This document shows, piece by piece, positions 29,291 to 38,900 of a stretch of 64,000 bases of DNA. Location: assembly GCA_017408885.1 (NCBI GenBank), contig JAFQTT010000006.1, positions 48,949 to 112,948 of the forward strand, read 5' to 3'. Position 1 is the first letter of the stretch. Every line of letters starts with the position of its first letter. Origin of the DNA: Methanocorpusculum sp. (GTDB lineage Archaea > Halobacteriota > Methanomicrobia > Methanomicrobiales > Methanocorpusculaceae). Position numbers and translations under genes: made by a program. The notes under the pieces were generated by a model. It saw only the letters and a program-made list of their open reading frames with translations, had not been told where the DNA came from and searched no databases.

Positions 29291-30667
29291 TTAACTGAGA
29301 TATGGTGCTATCTCACCAAGGATAGTATCCAGCATCTCTTTTGCCTCATCAGCATCGCGTGATTCGGTGTACACGCGAACAAGAGGCTCTGTTCCTGATG
29401 GGCGAATAAGAGCCCATGCTCCTCCTTTTGTAATTCTGATACCATCTCTGTCGTCTACAGGACAGTCACAGAAGAACTCACGCATATGGTCAACAATCTC
29501 TTTGGCACGTGAGGTCTTTCTCTTCTCCTGATACATTGTAAACTTTGGAAGAGCTGCAATAAGTTCAGAGATTGGAGTTTTTCTGACAGCAGAAAGACCA
29601 AGCATCGTTGCAGCAGACATTCCTCCGTCACGGCAGAACTGGTGATGCGGATAGATTACTCCGCCGTTTCCTTCTCCTCCGATTACAACATTCTTTCCCT
29701 CTGCAATTTCCTGACGCATTGTTCTTGCAACGTAGATACTTCCGACAACAGTGTACGAAGTACTGCATCCAAACTCTTTTCCAACAGCCTCAACAATTCC
29801 TGATGTGCTGACAGGAGTTACAATCTCTCCTCCTGCGGATTTTTCTGCGAAATAGGATGCAAGAAGAGCAAATGTAATATTTCCGTCCATGAATGTTCCC
29901 TTCTCATCCACAAAGATTGCACGGTCTGCATCCCCATCATGAGCTACACCAAAGGCGGCACCGGTTGCCTGGACAAGAGCTGAGAGATTTGCAAGACCTT
30001 CTTCGGATGGCTCCGGAAGGCGGTTTGGGAAGAGTCCGTTGAACTCTGCGTTGATTGTGTGAACTGTGCATCCAAGTCTGCGGAGAATCTCAGGAGTTGT
30101 TTTACATGCGGCACCGTTTCCAGGATCAACTGCAACAACAATCCCATCTCCGATTCCCTCAGAGAACTGGGATACAATTGCATCGATGTAGAATTTGTAT
30201 GCCTCAGGCTCTTCTACGGCTTCGCCTAATTCATCCCATCCGGCAACAACAGCTTTGCCCTGTATGTAAATCTGTTCGAGCTCGATAGTTCTCTCGTCAC
30301 CCATCTCAGTTCCGTCTGCTTCTATGATTTTGATTCCATTGTACTCAGGAGGGTTGTGGGATGCAGTAATCATCACACCACCATCCAGTTTGTGATGGAG
30401 AACAAGATACTGAAGAGCAGGTGTTGGAAGGATGCCGAAATCAACTACATTGCATCCGCATGCTGTAAGACCTGCTCTAACAGCAGCATCAAGAGCCGGT
30501 CCTGAGGTTCTCGGGTCCTGTCCAATACCAACAGTCTTTCCCTTGCCAAGCATTGTTCCAAAGGCTTCGGCAATTCCAAGAGCAAATGCAGGAGTCATGT
30601 CTTCGCCTGTGATTCCGCGGGCTCCGTTGGTTCCAAAGAACTTCTTTTCGAGTTTTTCCAGTGCCAT
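29291..30667 (-). CDS. glmM: Phosphoglucosamine/phosphohexomutase
   Basis: The 458-residue enzyme of the alpha-D-phosphohexomutase family has the active-site phosphoserine loop MITASHNPPEYNGIK (Ser about residue 101), the metal loop AHDGDADRAIF (about 240-250), the sugar-binding GGEGNGG (about 327), and the phosphate-binding RPSGTEPLVRVY near the end. It most likely interconverts glucosamine-6- and -1-phosphate for UDP-GlcNAc synthesis; a phosphomannomutase role is possible. Confidence 0.92.
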   Translation of the reverse strand: MALEKLEKKFFGTNGARGITGEDMTPAFALGIAEAFGTMLGKGKTVGIGQDPRTSGPALDAAVRAGLTACGCNVVDFGILPTPALQYLVLHHKLDGGVMITASHNPPEYNGIKIIEADGTEMGDERTIELEQIYIQGKAVVAGWDELGEAVEEPEAYKFYIDAIVSQFSEGIGDGIVVAVDPGNGAACKTTPEILRRLGCTVHTINAEFNGLFPNRLPEPSEEGLANLSALVQATGAAFGVAHDGDADRAIFVDEKGTFMDGNITFALLASYFAEKSAGGEIVTPVSTSGIVEAVGKEFGCSTSYTVVGSIYVARTMRQEIAEGKNVVIGGEGNGGVIYPHHQFCRDGGMSAATMLGLSAVRKTPISELIAALPKFTMYQEKRKTSRAKEIVDHMREFFCDCPVDDRDGIRITKGGAWALIRPSGTEPLVRVYTESRDADEAKEMLDTILGEIAPYLS

Positions 30668-30780
30668 AATATATGTGTATTATCGGCAGTGCAGAAATAT
30701 AAAGGTTACAAAAAAGAGAGGTGAATTATTCTGATATAATGTATTGTTTTGCCTCTTCTTTCGTTAGAGAAAGAATTACT

Positions 30781-31386
30781 TCACTCTTCGTCATCTTCAG
30801 TGTCTTCTTCAGCTGAGACTTCGCGTCTGCTGTTTAACATCTGATTTGCTGAGTCGCCAAGCTTTTTCATAATCTCGCTGATTTTATCTTCAATCTCAAT
30901 CTCGTCATCAATCTCTAATGTTGTGCCTTCGATTTCGAGGAAGAATTTGGCAACTTCGTTTGCTTCGAATAAGATGTCATCGAGTTCGTCAAGAGTAAAG
31001 AATCCGCACATTGCACCGTAGAAGAATGTTGCAGCTGATTTTTTGACCTTGCGCTTGAATGAACTTCGTGCCTGATTTACAGCCTGCGGGCTGTACGGCT
31101 CTTCCATGAACGGGCAAAGTTCTGGTAAGTGCTGTCCGATAAATGTCATCTCAGCACCGTATGGGGTTTTGAAATCAGCACAAAGACGGGCTATTGCCCA
31201 TTCACGGGCGGTGATGTAGGTTCTTTTTCTGAGGAAGAGATTTACTTTTCTGTATGCTGCTCCGTCAACCTTTTTGAATTTCTGATATTTGTTAATCTCT
31301 TCCTGACGTTCTGCCTCATTGTAGTATGCAAGTTTCGGCGGTTCTTCGAATGACTGCTCAGCGTTATTCTGGTACTCTTCTTCCAT
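30781..31386 (-). CDS. Conserved euryarchaeal protein of unknown function (possibly DUF5806)
   Basis: The 201-residue soluble protein has a conserved-looking core (YRKVNLFLRKRTYITAREWA and CADFKTPYGAEMTFIGQHLP) and an acidic C-terminal tail. I recall similar proteins in other Methanomicrobiales and haloarchaea, possibly annotated DUF5806, but I cannot confirm it. AGGATGTGA lies just before the ATG. It sits between xerA and glmM on the same strand. The 113-base gap to glmM shows no gene. Confidence 0.75.
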   Translation of the reverse strand: MEEEYQNNAEQSFEEPPKLAYYNEAERQEEINKYQKFKKVDGAAYRKVNLFLRKRTYITAREWAIARLCADFKTPYGAEMTFIGQHLPELCPFMEEPYSPQAVNQARSSFKRKVKKSAATFFYGAMCGFFTLDELDDILFEANEVAKFFLEIEGTTLEIDDEIEIEDKISEIMKKLGDSANQMLNSRREVSAEEDTEDDEE

Positions 31387-31457
31387 CTTTCACATCCTGA
31401 TTATAATATAGCATCATATGGTTTATAGTTCTTTTGGGTGATGCATTTTTGTACTTC

Positions 31458-32372
31458 TCACTCACCTGTTGCAAGTGGGAAGTACTGCTCGTATGCTCTT
31501 CTGCGTTCATCAAGATCGGTGTGGACATAGATTTCTGTGGTCTTGATGGATGTGTGTCCTAAGTTTTCCTGAACGACACGGATGTTGTGTGATCTTCTGT
31601 AAAGCTCACTGGCATAACTGTGGCGGATTTTATGCGGAGTAATTCCCGGAGGTGCGTAAAGGCTGAATATGTGCTGTACGGTTCTTGGAGACAGTGCAGC
31701 TCCGTTTCTTCCTTCGAAAACACTGCCGTTTGTCCGTCCGTTTAGGAATTCCTTAATTCCTGCAAGAGTGTCAGCATCACAGAAAACCATACGGATTTTA
31801 CCTCCTTTACCTCTGACGCGAATCGTTCCTTCTTCGAAATCGATGTGTTCCGCGTTCATTCCGCAGACCTCTGAAACACGCATTCCTGTGGCGTAAATCG
31901 TTCTGACAAGAAGAGCGTCACGCGGGTTTTCGAGCGATTCGATGAAATTCATGACCTCTTTGTGTCTTAGGTATTTCAGTTCGCGGTCTTTGATTTTCGG
32001 CCTGTCAACTTTGTCCATCGGGTTTGCTTCAATCAAATCCTGGACGATTAAGTAACGGTAGAATGAGGAAAGTGCCGAGTCATACTGGTGGATGCTGGCC
32101 GCTGAGAGGTGGCGTTCGTTTCTGATTAAAGTAAAGAAGTCGACGATTTCGTATGCTGAGACATCAACCTCAGCTCCCATTCCATACTCACGAAACTCAG
32201 AGATGGTTTCCGGAAGTTCTCCGTCATGTTCGGTTAAGTATGTTTCATACTGTGCGAAAAGTTTGAGAACTCTTGCGTATGCTTCGATTGTGTTGTCTGA
32301 GTAGTTCTTCGTCTGGAGGCTGCTGATGTACCTTGGTATCCAGGCGTTGAATGTTCGTCGTATCTTTGCCAT
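31458..32372 (-). CDS. xerA: Tyrosine recombinase XerA
   Basis: The 304-residue recombinase has an N-terminal core-binding domain and a C-terminal catalytic domain. Catalytic residues are visible: Arg in YATGMRVSEV (about residue 168), His-x-x-Arg in PHKIRHSYASE (about 247-250), His in LGHTS (about 273) and the nucleophilic Tyr in TTEIYVHT (about 282). It has the family's normal length and most likely resolves chromosome dimers at a dif site. No dif site is evident in this window. The upstream 1.2 kb is decayed sequence. Confidence 0.93.
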   Translation of the reverse strand: MAKIRRTFNAWIPRYISSLQTKNYSDNTIEAYARVLKLFAQYETYLTEHDGELPETISEFREYGMGAEVDVSAYEIVDFFTLIRNERHLSAASIHQYDSALSSFYRYLIVQDLIEANPMDKVDRPKIKDRELKYLRHKEVMNFIESLENPRDALLVRTIYATGMRVSEVCGMNAEHIDFEEGTIRVRGKGGKIRMVFCDADTLAGIKEFLNGRTNGSVFEGRNGAALSPRTVQHIFSLYAPPGITPHKIRHSYASELYRRSHNIRVVQENLGHTSIKTTEIYVHTDLDERRRAYEQYFPLATGE

Positions 32373-32762
32373 CTCTCTCTAGTATGTTGTTGGCGGTCAA
32401 ATGATTTAATGATTGCGCATAATACATATTATGCGCAATAAACTGGGTGTTTTTTGACACCCATTCTAACGACAAATAAAGATTATTTCTGAAAAATAAG
32501 CTCAAATAATGGTTTTTGTATTTTTGAAGAATTCTAACGTTCCAAGACATGGTTGTTAGTGCCTGCAAATTATGTGACGCAAATAAACGGGTTTTGAGCG
32601 GGTCTGATATTTTGGATGATGAAATACCTTGGGCACTTTGTGTTCGTGGATTTACGGGCCGATATGAAGGAGTGATTTTTCGAGTGCCCGTAAAAAATTG
32701 CCATGTCATGGATTTTACACGCAGGAAAAATCAACATACAAATACTGTATACTTGTAAGATG
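32373..32762. other. Non-coding stretch upstream of xerA
   Basis: No gene is convincing here. A 69-codon plus-strand frame (32549-32758) lacks any recognisable motif and has no ribosome site; it may be remnant sequence. Around 32411-32434 there is a short inverted repeat, TGCGCATAAT/ATTATGCGCA, close to the xerA promoter. It would make a good operator or hairpin. Confidence 0.4.
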
Positions 32763-33181
32763 ATGAATCAGGAAAATCGGAGACGTCACATTATTGTCTC
32801 CGTCATTTTTCTGCTTTCATACTTGCGGCTATTGGATTCTGCGGATTTCTTGCAGGCAGCTAAAGCAGTACATACACAATATATATTGGACTGAATGATA
32901 AGGATGATCTAACACAGAAGATATCAACCGAAGATGCAGTACTAACTGTTCATAGTATTCGTACTCAGTATGTTGATGTCTACACTTTGTATCCGGCAAA
33001 AGGCTACTGGACTGACGCAGACGGAAACTATGTAGAAGAGAATACCCTGGTTTGCGTGTTTATTGGGACAGACGGGCAAACTGTTTGAATGATTGCAAAT
33101 GAAGTAATTGATGCGCTGAATCAGAATTCTGTCATGATTAAGGCTTCAAAGAACAGTGTGATATGTTATAACGGAATCTGA
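32763..33181 (+). pseudogene. Broken gene for a secreted DUF3574-like protein
   Basis: An ATG at 32763 (a second lies at 32760) opens a signal-peptide-like segment (HIIVSVIFLLSYL). A frameshift near 32880 is needed to enter the next frame, which reads YIGLNDKDDLTQKISTEDA and later YWTDADGNYVEENTLVCVF, resembling DUF3574-type proteins. An in-frame TGA interrupts it at 33086-33088, after which the same frame continues coherently (MIANEVIDALNQNSV) to a TGA at 33179-33181. Two lesions make it a pseudogene. It lies beside xerA in a decayed region. Confidence 0.6.
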
Positions 33182-33290
33182 ACAGGGAGTTTTCTCCTGC
33201 CGGAATCCAGAAAAGCTCGTGAGTATGCTGTGCCTCATCAGTCATAAGAGATGATTAAGAGTATCTTATTGGATAAATAATGGAAGACTT

Positions 33291-33437
33291 CTAATAACCC
33301 AATTTTTTCAAAGGATTATCCTGAACTTTAGGTGAACATAAGATTTCTAAACCGCGAGCTAGAACAGCCTGCCTGAGTATGTCCTCTATTGGGTTGTAAG
33401 ATAAATTATTTTCAAAATCAAGTGTGGCTGAATCTCT
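33291..33437 (-). pseudogene. Gene scrap resembling the N-part of a nuclease-like domain
   Basis: A minus-strand frame bounded by stops reads SYNPIEDILRQAVLARGLEI and then CSPKVQDNPLKKLGY before its stop. The NPIEDILRQAVLARGL helix resembles the start of DUF559/PD-(D/E)XK-like nuclease domains. It lacks a start codon and any catalytic part, so at most it is a remnant. The 350-base gap around it otherwise shows nothing. Confidence 0.3.
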
Positions 33438-33593
33438 CTATTTCATAAATGGATTTTTAATATTCATAACTTGTTTTATTCGATGTGTCGTCATTTCGAG
33501 AGTAATAAACCATATGATGCTATATTGTGATTGTGTGTGAAAAATACCCACGCTCACACCTCCATTACCTGAAAAAAAAAGTATAGAATAATC

Positions 33594-34703
33594 TTACCGG
33601 TCTTTTGCCCAGTCCATTTTTTCGTGCCAGTATCCTGTCACATGCCCATTCTGTGCTAACTTACCAAGCTTACTGTCAATATCAGGCAGAATATCGCGGC
33701 AGACTGTCCCCGCAAGATCTGTTCCAGGAAGCGGAGTTAACAAGTGTACGTGCACTTTACCATAACGGGAAATCTCTTTTACGAGGTCGAATGTTTTCTG
33801 CTGATCCTCATCAGTCTCAAACGGGAAGCCCAAGATTACATCTACAACCGGAAGAAGATGGAAATCCAGACAAGTATCAATTGCCCTCATCACATCATCA
33901 GTTGTGTGTCCTCTCTTTAGTTTCCTCAAAACCTCATCCGAACCAGCCTGAGCTCCGAAATGCAGATTTTTATTTGAACAGTACTGCACAACAAGTTCTG
34001 CTGTTTCCGGCAGAACAAACTCAGGTCTTACTTCTGACGGGAATGTTCCAAGGTAGATATTATTTTTCGTAAGAGATGAAAGAAGACGTTCAAGTTTTTC
34101 AACGTCAGGATGCACCCCGTCTGCTGAACCGTAGGCGAATGCGTTCGGCGTCACGAATCGTGCATCACGGAATTTGGATGCGAGTTCGACCACTGCTTCA
34201 CGTGATCTGTGACGCATTCTGTTTCCGTGAAGACGCGGTGTCTGACAGTATCCGCAGTTGAAAGGACAGCCTCTGGAGAGCTCAATGTACCCTTTCATCC
34301 GCGAAAAGCATGGATATGCATCAAGTCTGACTGAGTGATCAGTTGGCGTCAGACCATTTTTACCTGCAACTCCCGGAACATATTCAGGATTACCGCCTTT
34401 GGTTAATGCATCAAGAAGCCTTGGAAGTGTTCTCTCACCTTCTCCAACAACCACATAATCAGCATCACGCAGGACTTCGTCCCAGCACGCAGACGGGTGA
34501 GGACCTCCGGCGATTACGATGCCTTCGGCTTCACGCATCTCTTCTGCGTAGTTGTTATAGTTCAGGCTGTTTAAACTGTAACATATAATGTCACCATCTG
34601 GACCGTCTGCCGGTTCTAACGAGTAGCCGTACTTTTCACAAGCAGCATAGAGCCCGGCATAGGTGTTTCTGCTGTGTGAAATATAACGCCAGACTATATT
34701 CAT
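33594..34703 (-). CDS. B12-binding-like/radical SAM protein (MJ1487-like family)
   Basis: The 369-residue protein has an N-terminal cobalamin-binding-like Rossmann part (GIVIAGGPHPSA near residue 65) and a radical SAM domain with RGCPFNCGYCQTPR (Cys-x3-Cys-x2-Cys, about 145-152). The arrangement matches the TIGR04013/MJ1487-type family known mainly from methanogens; the reaction is unknown. Its ATG overlaps the stop of the aconitase-X small-subunit gene by 4 bases. Confidence 0.85.
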   Translation of the reverse strand: MNIVWRYISHSRNTYAGLYAACEKYGYSLEPADGPDGDIICYSLNSLNYNNYAEEMREAEGIVIAGGPHPSACWDEVLRDADYVVVGEGERTLPRLLDALTKGGNPEYVPGVAGKNGLTPTDHSVRLDAYPCFSRMKGYIELSRGCPFNCGYCQTPRLHGNRMRHRSREAVVELASKFRDARFVTPNAFAYGSADGVHPDVEKLERLLSSLTKNNIYLGTFPSEVRPEFVLPETAELVVQYCSNKNLHFGAQAGSDEVLRKLKRGHTTDDVMRAIDTCLDFHLLPVVDVILGFPFETDEDQQKTFDLVKEISRYGKVHVHLLTPLPGTDLAGTVCRDILPDIDSKLGKLAQNGHVTGYWHEKMDWAKDR

Positions 34704-35095
34704 GCGAAAGTGACAGTGCCGTCTGTGCCGTTTACAGTAACAGCTGTTCCATTTTCCGGAAGCTCCCCATCCAGGCGGTCAACTGCAGGAATTCCTGCGA
34801 TAATTGTCCCAATTGCGATGATGGTCTCGCATTCGGTATTGATTACAGCAGCAGGCGCTGTGCCGTTTCTTGATAATGCATAGATTACATATGAGCCGAC
34901 AGTCGAACCTTTGCCGTATGGGAATGCGAGAACTTTTCCAGTAATTTTTTCTCCTGCAAGCGGGTGGCTTTCGTCGATGATGATTCCAGTCCTTGGATCA
35001 ACTCCGCCAAGGAAGGATATTGGTGTATCTGTTTTCAACAGTTCACCTGATGCAATGCCTTTTGAAATGCTTCGTCCGGTGAGATTCATGTACAT
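34700..35095 (-). CDS. Aconitase X swivel-domain protein; phosphomevalonate dehydratase small subunit
   Basis: The 131-residue protein is a DUF126/AcnX swivel domain. Family features are the N-terminal GRSISKGIASGELLKTDTPI and FPYGKGSTVGSYVIYAL (about residues 57-73). In archaea this subunit pairs with a large AcnX subunit to dehydrate phosphomevalonate in the archaeal mevalonate pathway for isoprenoid lipids. The large subunit gene is not in this window. It is coupled by a 4-base overlap to the radical SAM gene. Confidence 0.88.
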   Translation of the reverse strand: MYMNLTGRSISKGIASGELLKTDTPISFLGGVDPRTGIIIDESHPLAGEKITGKVLAFPYGKGSTVGSYVIYALSRNGTAPAAVINTECETIIAIGTIIAGIPAVDRLDGELPENGTAVTVNGTDGTVTFA

Positions 35096-35159
35096 TCATT
35101 AGATTGGATAGGCTTTAATTGTTTCAATGGTTTTTCTTAAAATTCACTTCCTGAAATCA

Positions 35160-35210
35160 GGGTGCGGAGCCGCGACTTTGGCGCGGAGCGGTTCGCGGTG
35201 GAATATCTTA
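35160..35210 (-). repeat. REP-like GC-rich palindromic element
   Basis: A GC-rich core (GGTGCGGAGCCGCGACTTTG, then GCGCGGAGCGGTTCGCGGTGG) ends in AATATCTTA. Closely similar units occur at 41945-41975 and 59083-59135, and a weaker one at 17414. Read on the minus strand it lies just beyond the 3' end of the gene at 35312, as in the other copies. About 65 bases on, at 35276-35297, is the motif AATAGAGGTTGTTAGAAAT, which is also the end of the palindromic elements at 56051/58793. Confidence 0.65.
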
Positions 35211-35311
35211 TTTATCATGGTTAGAAGACTGGACAAAACTATGTCTAAATACTGATATTGATACAGAGACTTGTTAAAAATAGAGGTTGTTAGAAATACT
35301 CTCTGCTTTTA

Positions 35312-35833
35312 TTATTGATTACGTGAAGCCACACCTGCATCTATACACTTTAAGACATAGACATATATGAAGCCATAGGAGAATTCTGTAAGTTCCAAAA
35401 CTGAAAAATATCCTTTTTTCATATCTCCATCGGTTATCATTACAATTTGATCTGATTCCTGATTATCAGGTATAGTAATATGAGTGAGTTGTCCATTTGT
35501 CTCCAGAATCAACATTCCAGTTTTAATTGGCGTAATTACCGCACCGTCTAATACAACCGCATATGCCAACCCTTCTTTATCAGAATCCAATATCTCAGCA
35601 AAGATGATGTTCATGTTTGGTGATGGTATTGAATCGTAATGTAGAACTACTGGTGCTTCTAACAGTTCATACCCTGTTGGTGGATTTGTAAGAGACGCCA
35701 CTGCCTGTTCATACATTTCCTGTACATCAGGATTATCTGAGACATTCGGGACATCTGGTGAGATACATCCTGCACTAAAGATGCTTGCAGCAAGTACGAG
35801 AAGGAGTGAGAAGATAACAAAACGTCTGTTCAT
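35312..35833 (-). CDS. Putative lipoprotein, unknown function
   Basis: The 173-residue product has a signal peptide (RRFVIFSLLLVLAASIF) ending in a lipobox-like SAGC (Cys about residue 23), so it is probably exported and lipid-anchored. The mature part shows no motif I know. Codon choice is more AT-rich than in the housekeeping genes. It is a single gene, divergent from the giant surface protein. Confidence 0.7.
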   Translation of the reverse strand: MNRRFVIFSLLLVLAASIFSAGCISPDVPNVSDNPDVQEMYEQAVASLTNPPTGYELLEAPVVLHYDSIPSPNMNIIFAEILDSDKEGLAYAVVLDGAVITPIKTGMLILETNGQLTHITIPDNQESDQIVMITDGDMKKGYFSVLELTEFSYGFIYVYVLKCIDAGVASRNQ

Positions 35834-35997
35834 GTGTAATAATTACTGTGCCTCTTCTATTTATGTACATCTCACCTATTCACAGGGACGACATTATCTC
35901 AAAATAATCTATATATGATGGAGTACTCGGTATCTTTATGCTGATTTGAGGATAATTATTATTCATAATTTATCAACACAATTCATGAGTTGATTTT

Positions 35998-38900
35998 ATG
36001 AGCAGTACTACGTGTTTTACTAAGGGACATTCCACTCGAATTGCCCCCCCCTTTCTGGAAAAATCAGCAGGAGACACTAAGCGTTTTGAATTAAGGATTC
36101 TTTTTGCAGGATTACTTTTTGTTCTGCTGTTTGGGCTGTTTGCCGTTCCTGTCGCTGCGGCTGATAATTTGGATGCAGATGATTTACGTCTGCGTGTTCT
36201 CTCTGCAGATTCATCACATCTATATTCAATAGATCAAGGTGAAGTTTATTCTATATATCATCCAATTATTTTCGGAATCGATGTTATCAATACTGATACT
36301 ATTGATTTATCTGAGAATCTTGTAGTTGATATTAAAATAACTACACCAATTAACACTGTTGTATTATACAGTGAGATTTTTAATCGTAATATTTGGATTA
36401 GTTCAAGTACTTCTTATGCTGATCTTGGTGCATCTTATAGTGATGCATTTGTTTCATATTATCAACATTCATATCTAAGAGATACTTATGGATTAGGAAC
36501 GTATTCTGCTCAGATTGTTCAGGCTGATACAAATACCCCTTTGTCGAATATAGTTTCATTTACATTAGTAAATCCCAGTTCAACCATACCATTTTCTGGA
36601 GATGGTAAAGAGGAATCTCCATATCTTATTCAATCAGCAAGCGATTTAGCAACTTTGTCTGAGTTAGTAAGTGATGGGCATACATTTGAAAGCACTTATT
36701 TCCTTGTTACAAGGAACATTGATTTATCAGAATATTCTTCCTGGAAATCAATTGGGGATTTTTTATATCATCTCGCTTATCAGGATATTGATAGCTTGAA
36801 TACTGATGAGTGGGATAAAACAGTTTACACGACTTTACGTCTTCCATTTTGTGGTATTTTTGATGGTGGGAATCATGAGATATCAGGACTCAACCTAAAT
36901 TTTGACTCACATGTTGAAAATCATAGTATGGTTTTCTCTGGTCTCTTTGGATATGTCAACAATGGGGCTATTCTCAAAAACATTGTTATCTCAGATGTTT
37001 CAACTAATGTAAACTCTGCACTCCTTTGCCACTATTCTGGAGCATTGGTCGGTGGCATATTTGCTGACTATGGTGATGTTGTAGTTGATAATTGTCGTGT
37101 AGATGGTACATATTCAGCATATGGTGGTTTGATTGGACTTACATCTACAGTCGCTGGTACTGTTACCTTGAATAACTGTTATTCTTCTGTCAGTGGTGAT
37201 ACCAATGGAGGATTAATTGGATATGCAGAGACCCATGATGGGGGAACAATTACTGTTTCAAAATCAGGAACAACTATATTAGACACAATTGAACCAGAAC
37301 ACTATAGTACTGGTAATTTAATTGGTACTATCACTCTTTCAAACCCAGATGGTTCAGGCAATAGCCCTATTCAAATTATTGATTGTTTTGCTGAAGGAAA
37401 AGATGACAGTCAATATTTAATCTATTACCCTACTGGGACGATTCATGAAGATATCATAAGCTACTCATATACATCTGTGAATAACCAAGTGACGATTTAT
37501 CACACAGGTTATTTGGATTCAGAAGAAAATCCTGTTGATGCAAGTACACAACAATATTATAAGGAAAAAGGTTGGAACTTTGATACTGTCTGGAAGATGG
37601 ATTCATCAGTTTCTCCATATCCAATTCTTCAGCAGATTTCTACCTCAGAACCTGTAGAAGAATACACCATCACCTTTGATTCAAACGGCGGAACAGGTTC
37701 TATGGGTTCTGCAAACGTTTCTGCAGGAGAATCATATACACTTCCAGAGTGTACCTTCACCGCACCAGATGGACAGGTGTTCAAAGCATGGCTGATTGGT
37801 TCGACTGAATATGCCGCAGGTACTTCTTACACTCCAACAGCATCTGTAACAGTGAAAGCAGTATGGACTGTGGAAGACACAACAGCCCCAGGAATTTTCA
37901 CAATTAACCCGCTTGAAAATGGGATTGTGAGTTGGACAGTTTCTGAAGGAGCAACAGGCTACAAGTTCTCACTTCGTGACAGAACAATTAGTGAAACAGA
38001 GGACACAGGTAAGAAAGTAAACAACGAGGATGTTGGAACTGCAACGAACTATGACATCTCTTCCTATCTTGTTGAAGGGCACTCCTACCGTGTTGCCGTC
38101 TGTGCATACAATGACGCGGGCAAAGAGACATGGGTTGAATTAGAGTTTGTCTTTGGCAACTGTCAGCATACTAATCTGGTGGATGTTGATATCACATACA
38201 ATGGAATCACGAAAGACTTCCCGCAGGATTCAGGAGACGGAACTCATTACTGGTATGTGAATGTGGTCTGTGATGACTGTAAGGAAGTTCAGCAGGAAAA
38301 TGTGAAAAGAAATGCTGAACACAACGCCATTGTAAATGGAGATATCCCTGGAGTTTGTGAGTGTAATTACTATCCAACCGAGTGGATTCGTGGTGAGATT
38401 GAGTATATGCAAGAAGATGCAGACACATATCTTATTCCCGAAGCCAATTCTGCATATAAGGGAGGCAGTCTTAACAAGGGGGAGCAGTATTCCATTCTTA
38501 GTGCTGAAAATCTCGGTGGATATAAAGATTGGAACTTAATTGAGTATTCTGTTTCTGGAACAGATAGGACAAAAATTCGTTTTGTAAAAGCAACTGTCAA
38601 AACAGACGTCATAGTTCCAATTTCATTCAGGGCAAGTGATGAAGGAGTTATTAAGTACCAATTCTCTTACAGCGATTCCTATTTCACTTCCCCGAGTACT
38701 GAGTACAATCATGATCTTGCAAAAATTTCCTTAGGATTAGCAGCAGCTTCATTCACACATCCTGCTGCTGATATTGATGGTTATGATGGATATTCAGAGG
38801 CATTAGAGAAACTCCGTATTACTAACATTAAAGATGCATATGCAAATCTTGGATTTGATAATGCTGAGTATTATAATTATGATGTTCCTGTGTCTGACTC

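Noticed and set aside
30710..30790. A 22-codon frame overlapping the end of the 30781 gene on the minus strand
   Set aside because: It is too short to support, and most of its Lys-rich content comes from reading an acidic tail out of frame.
32549..32758. 69-codon frame upstream of the DUF3574-like pseudogene
   Set aside because: It has no motif, no ribosome site and no family-like pattern. It lies in a decayed region.
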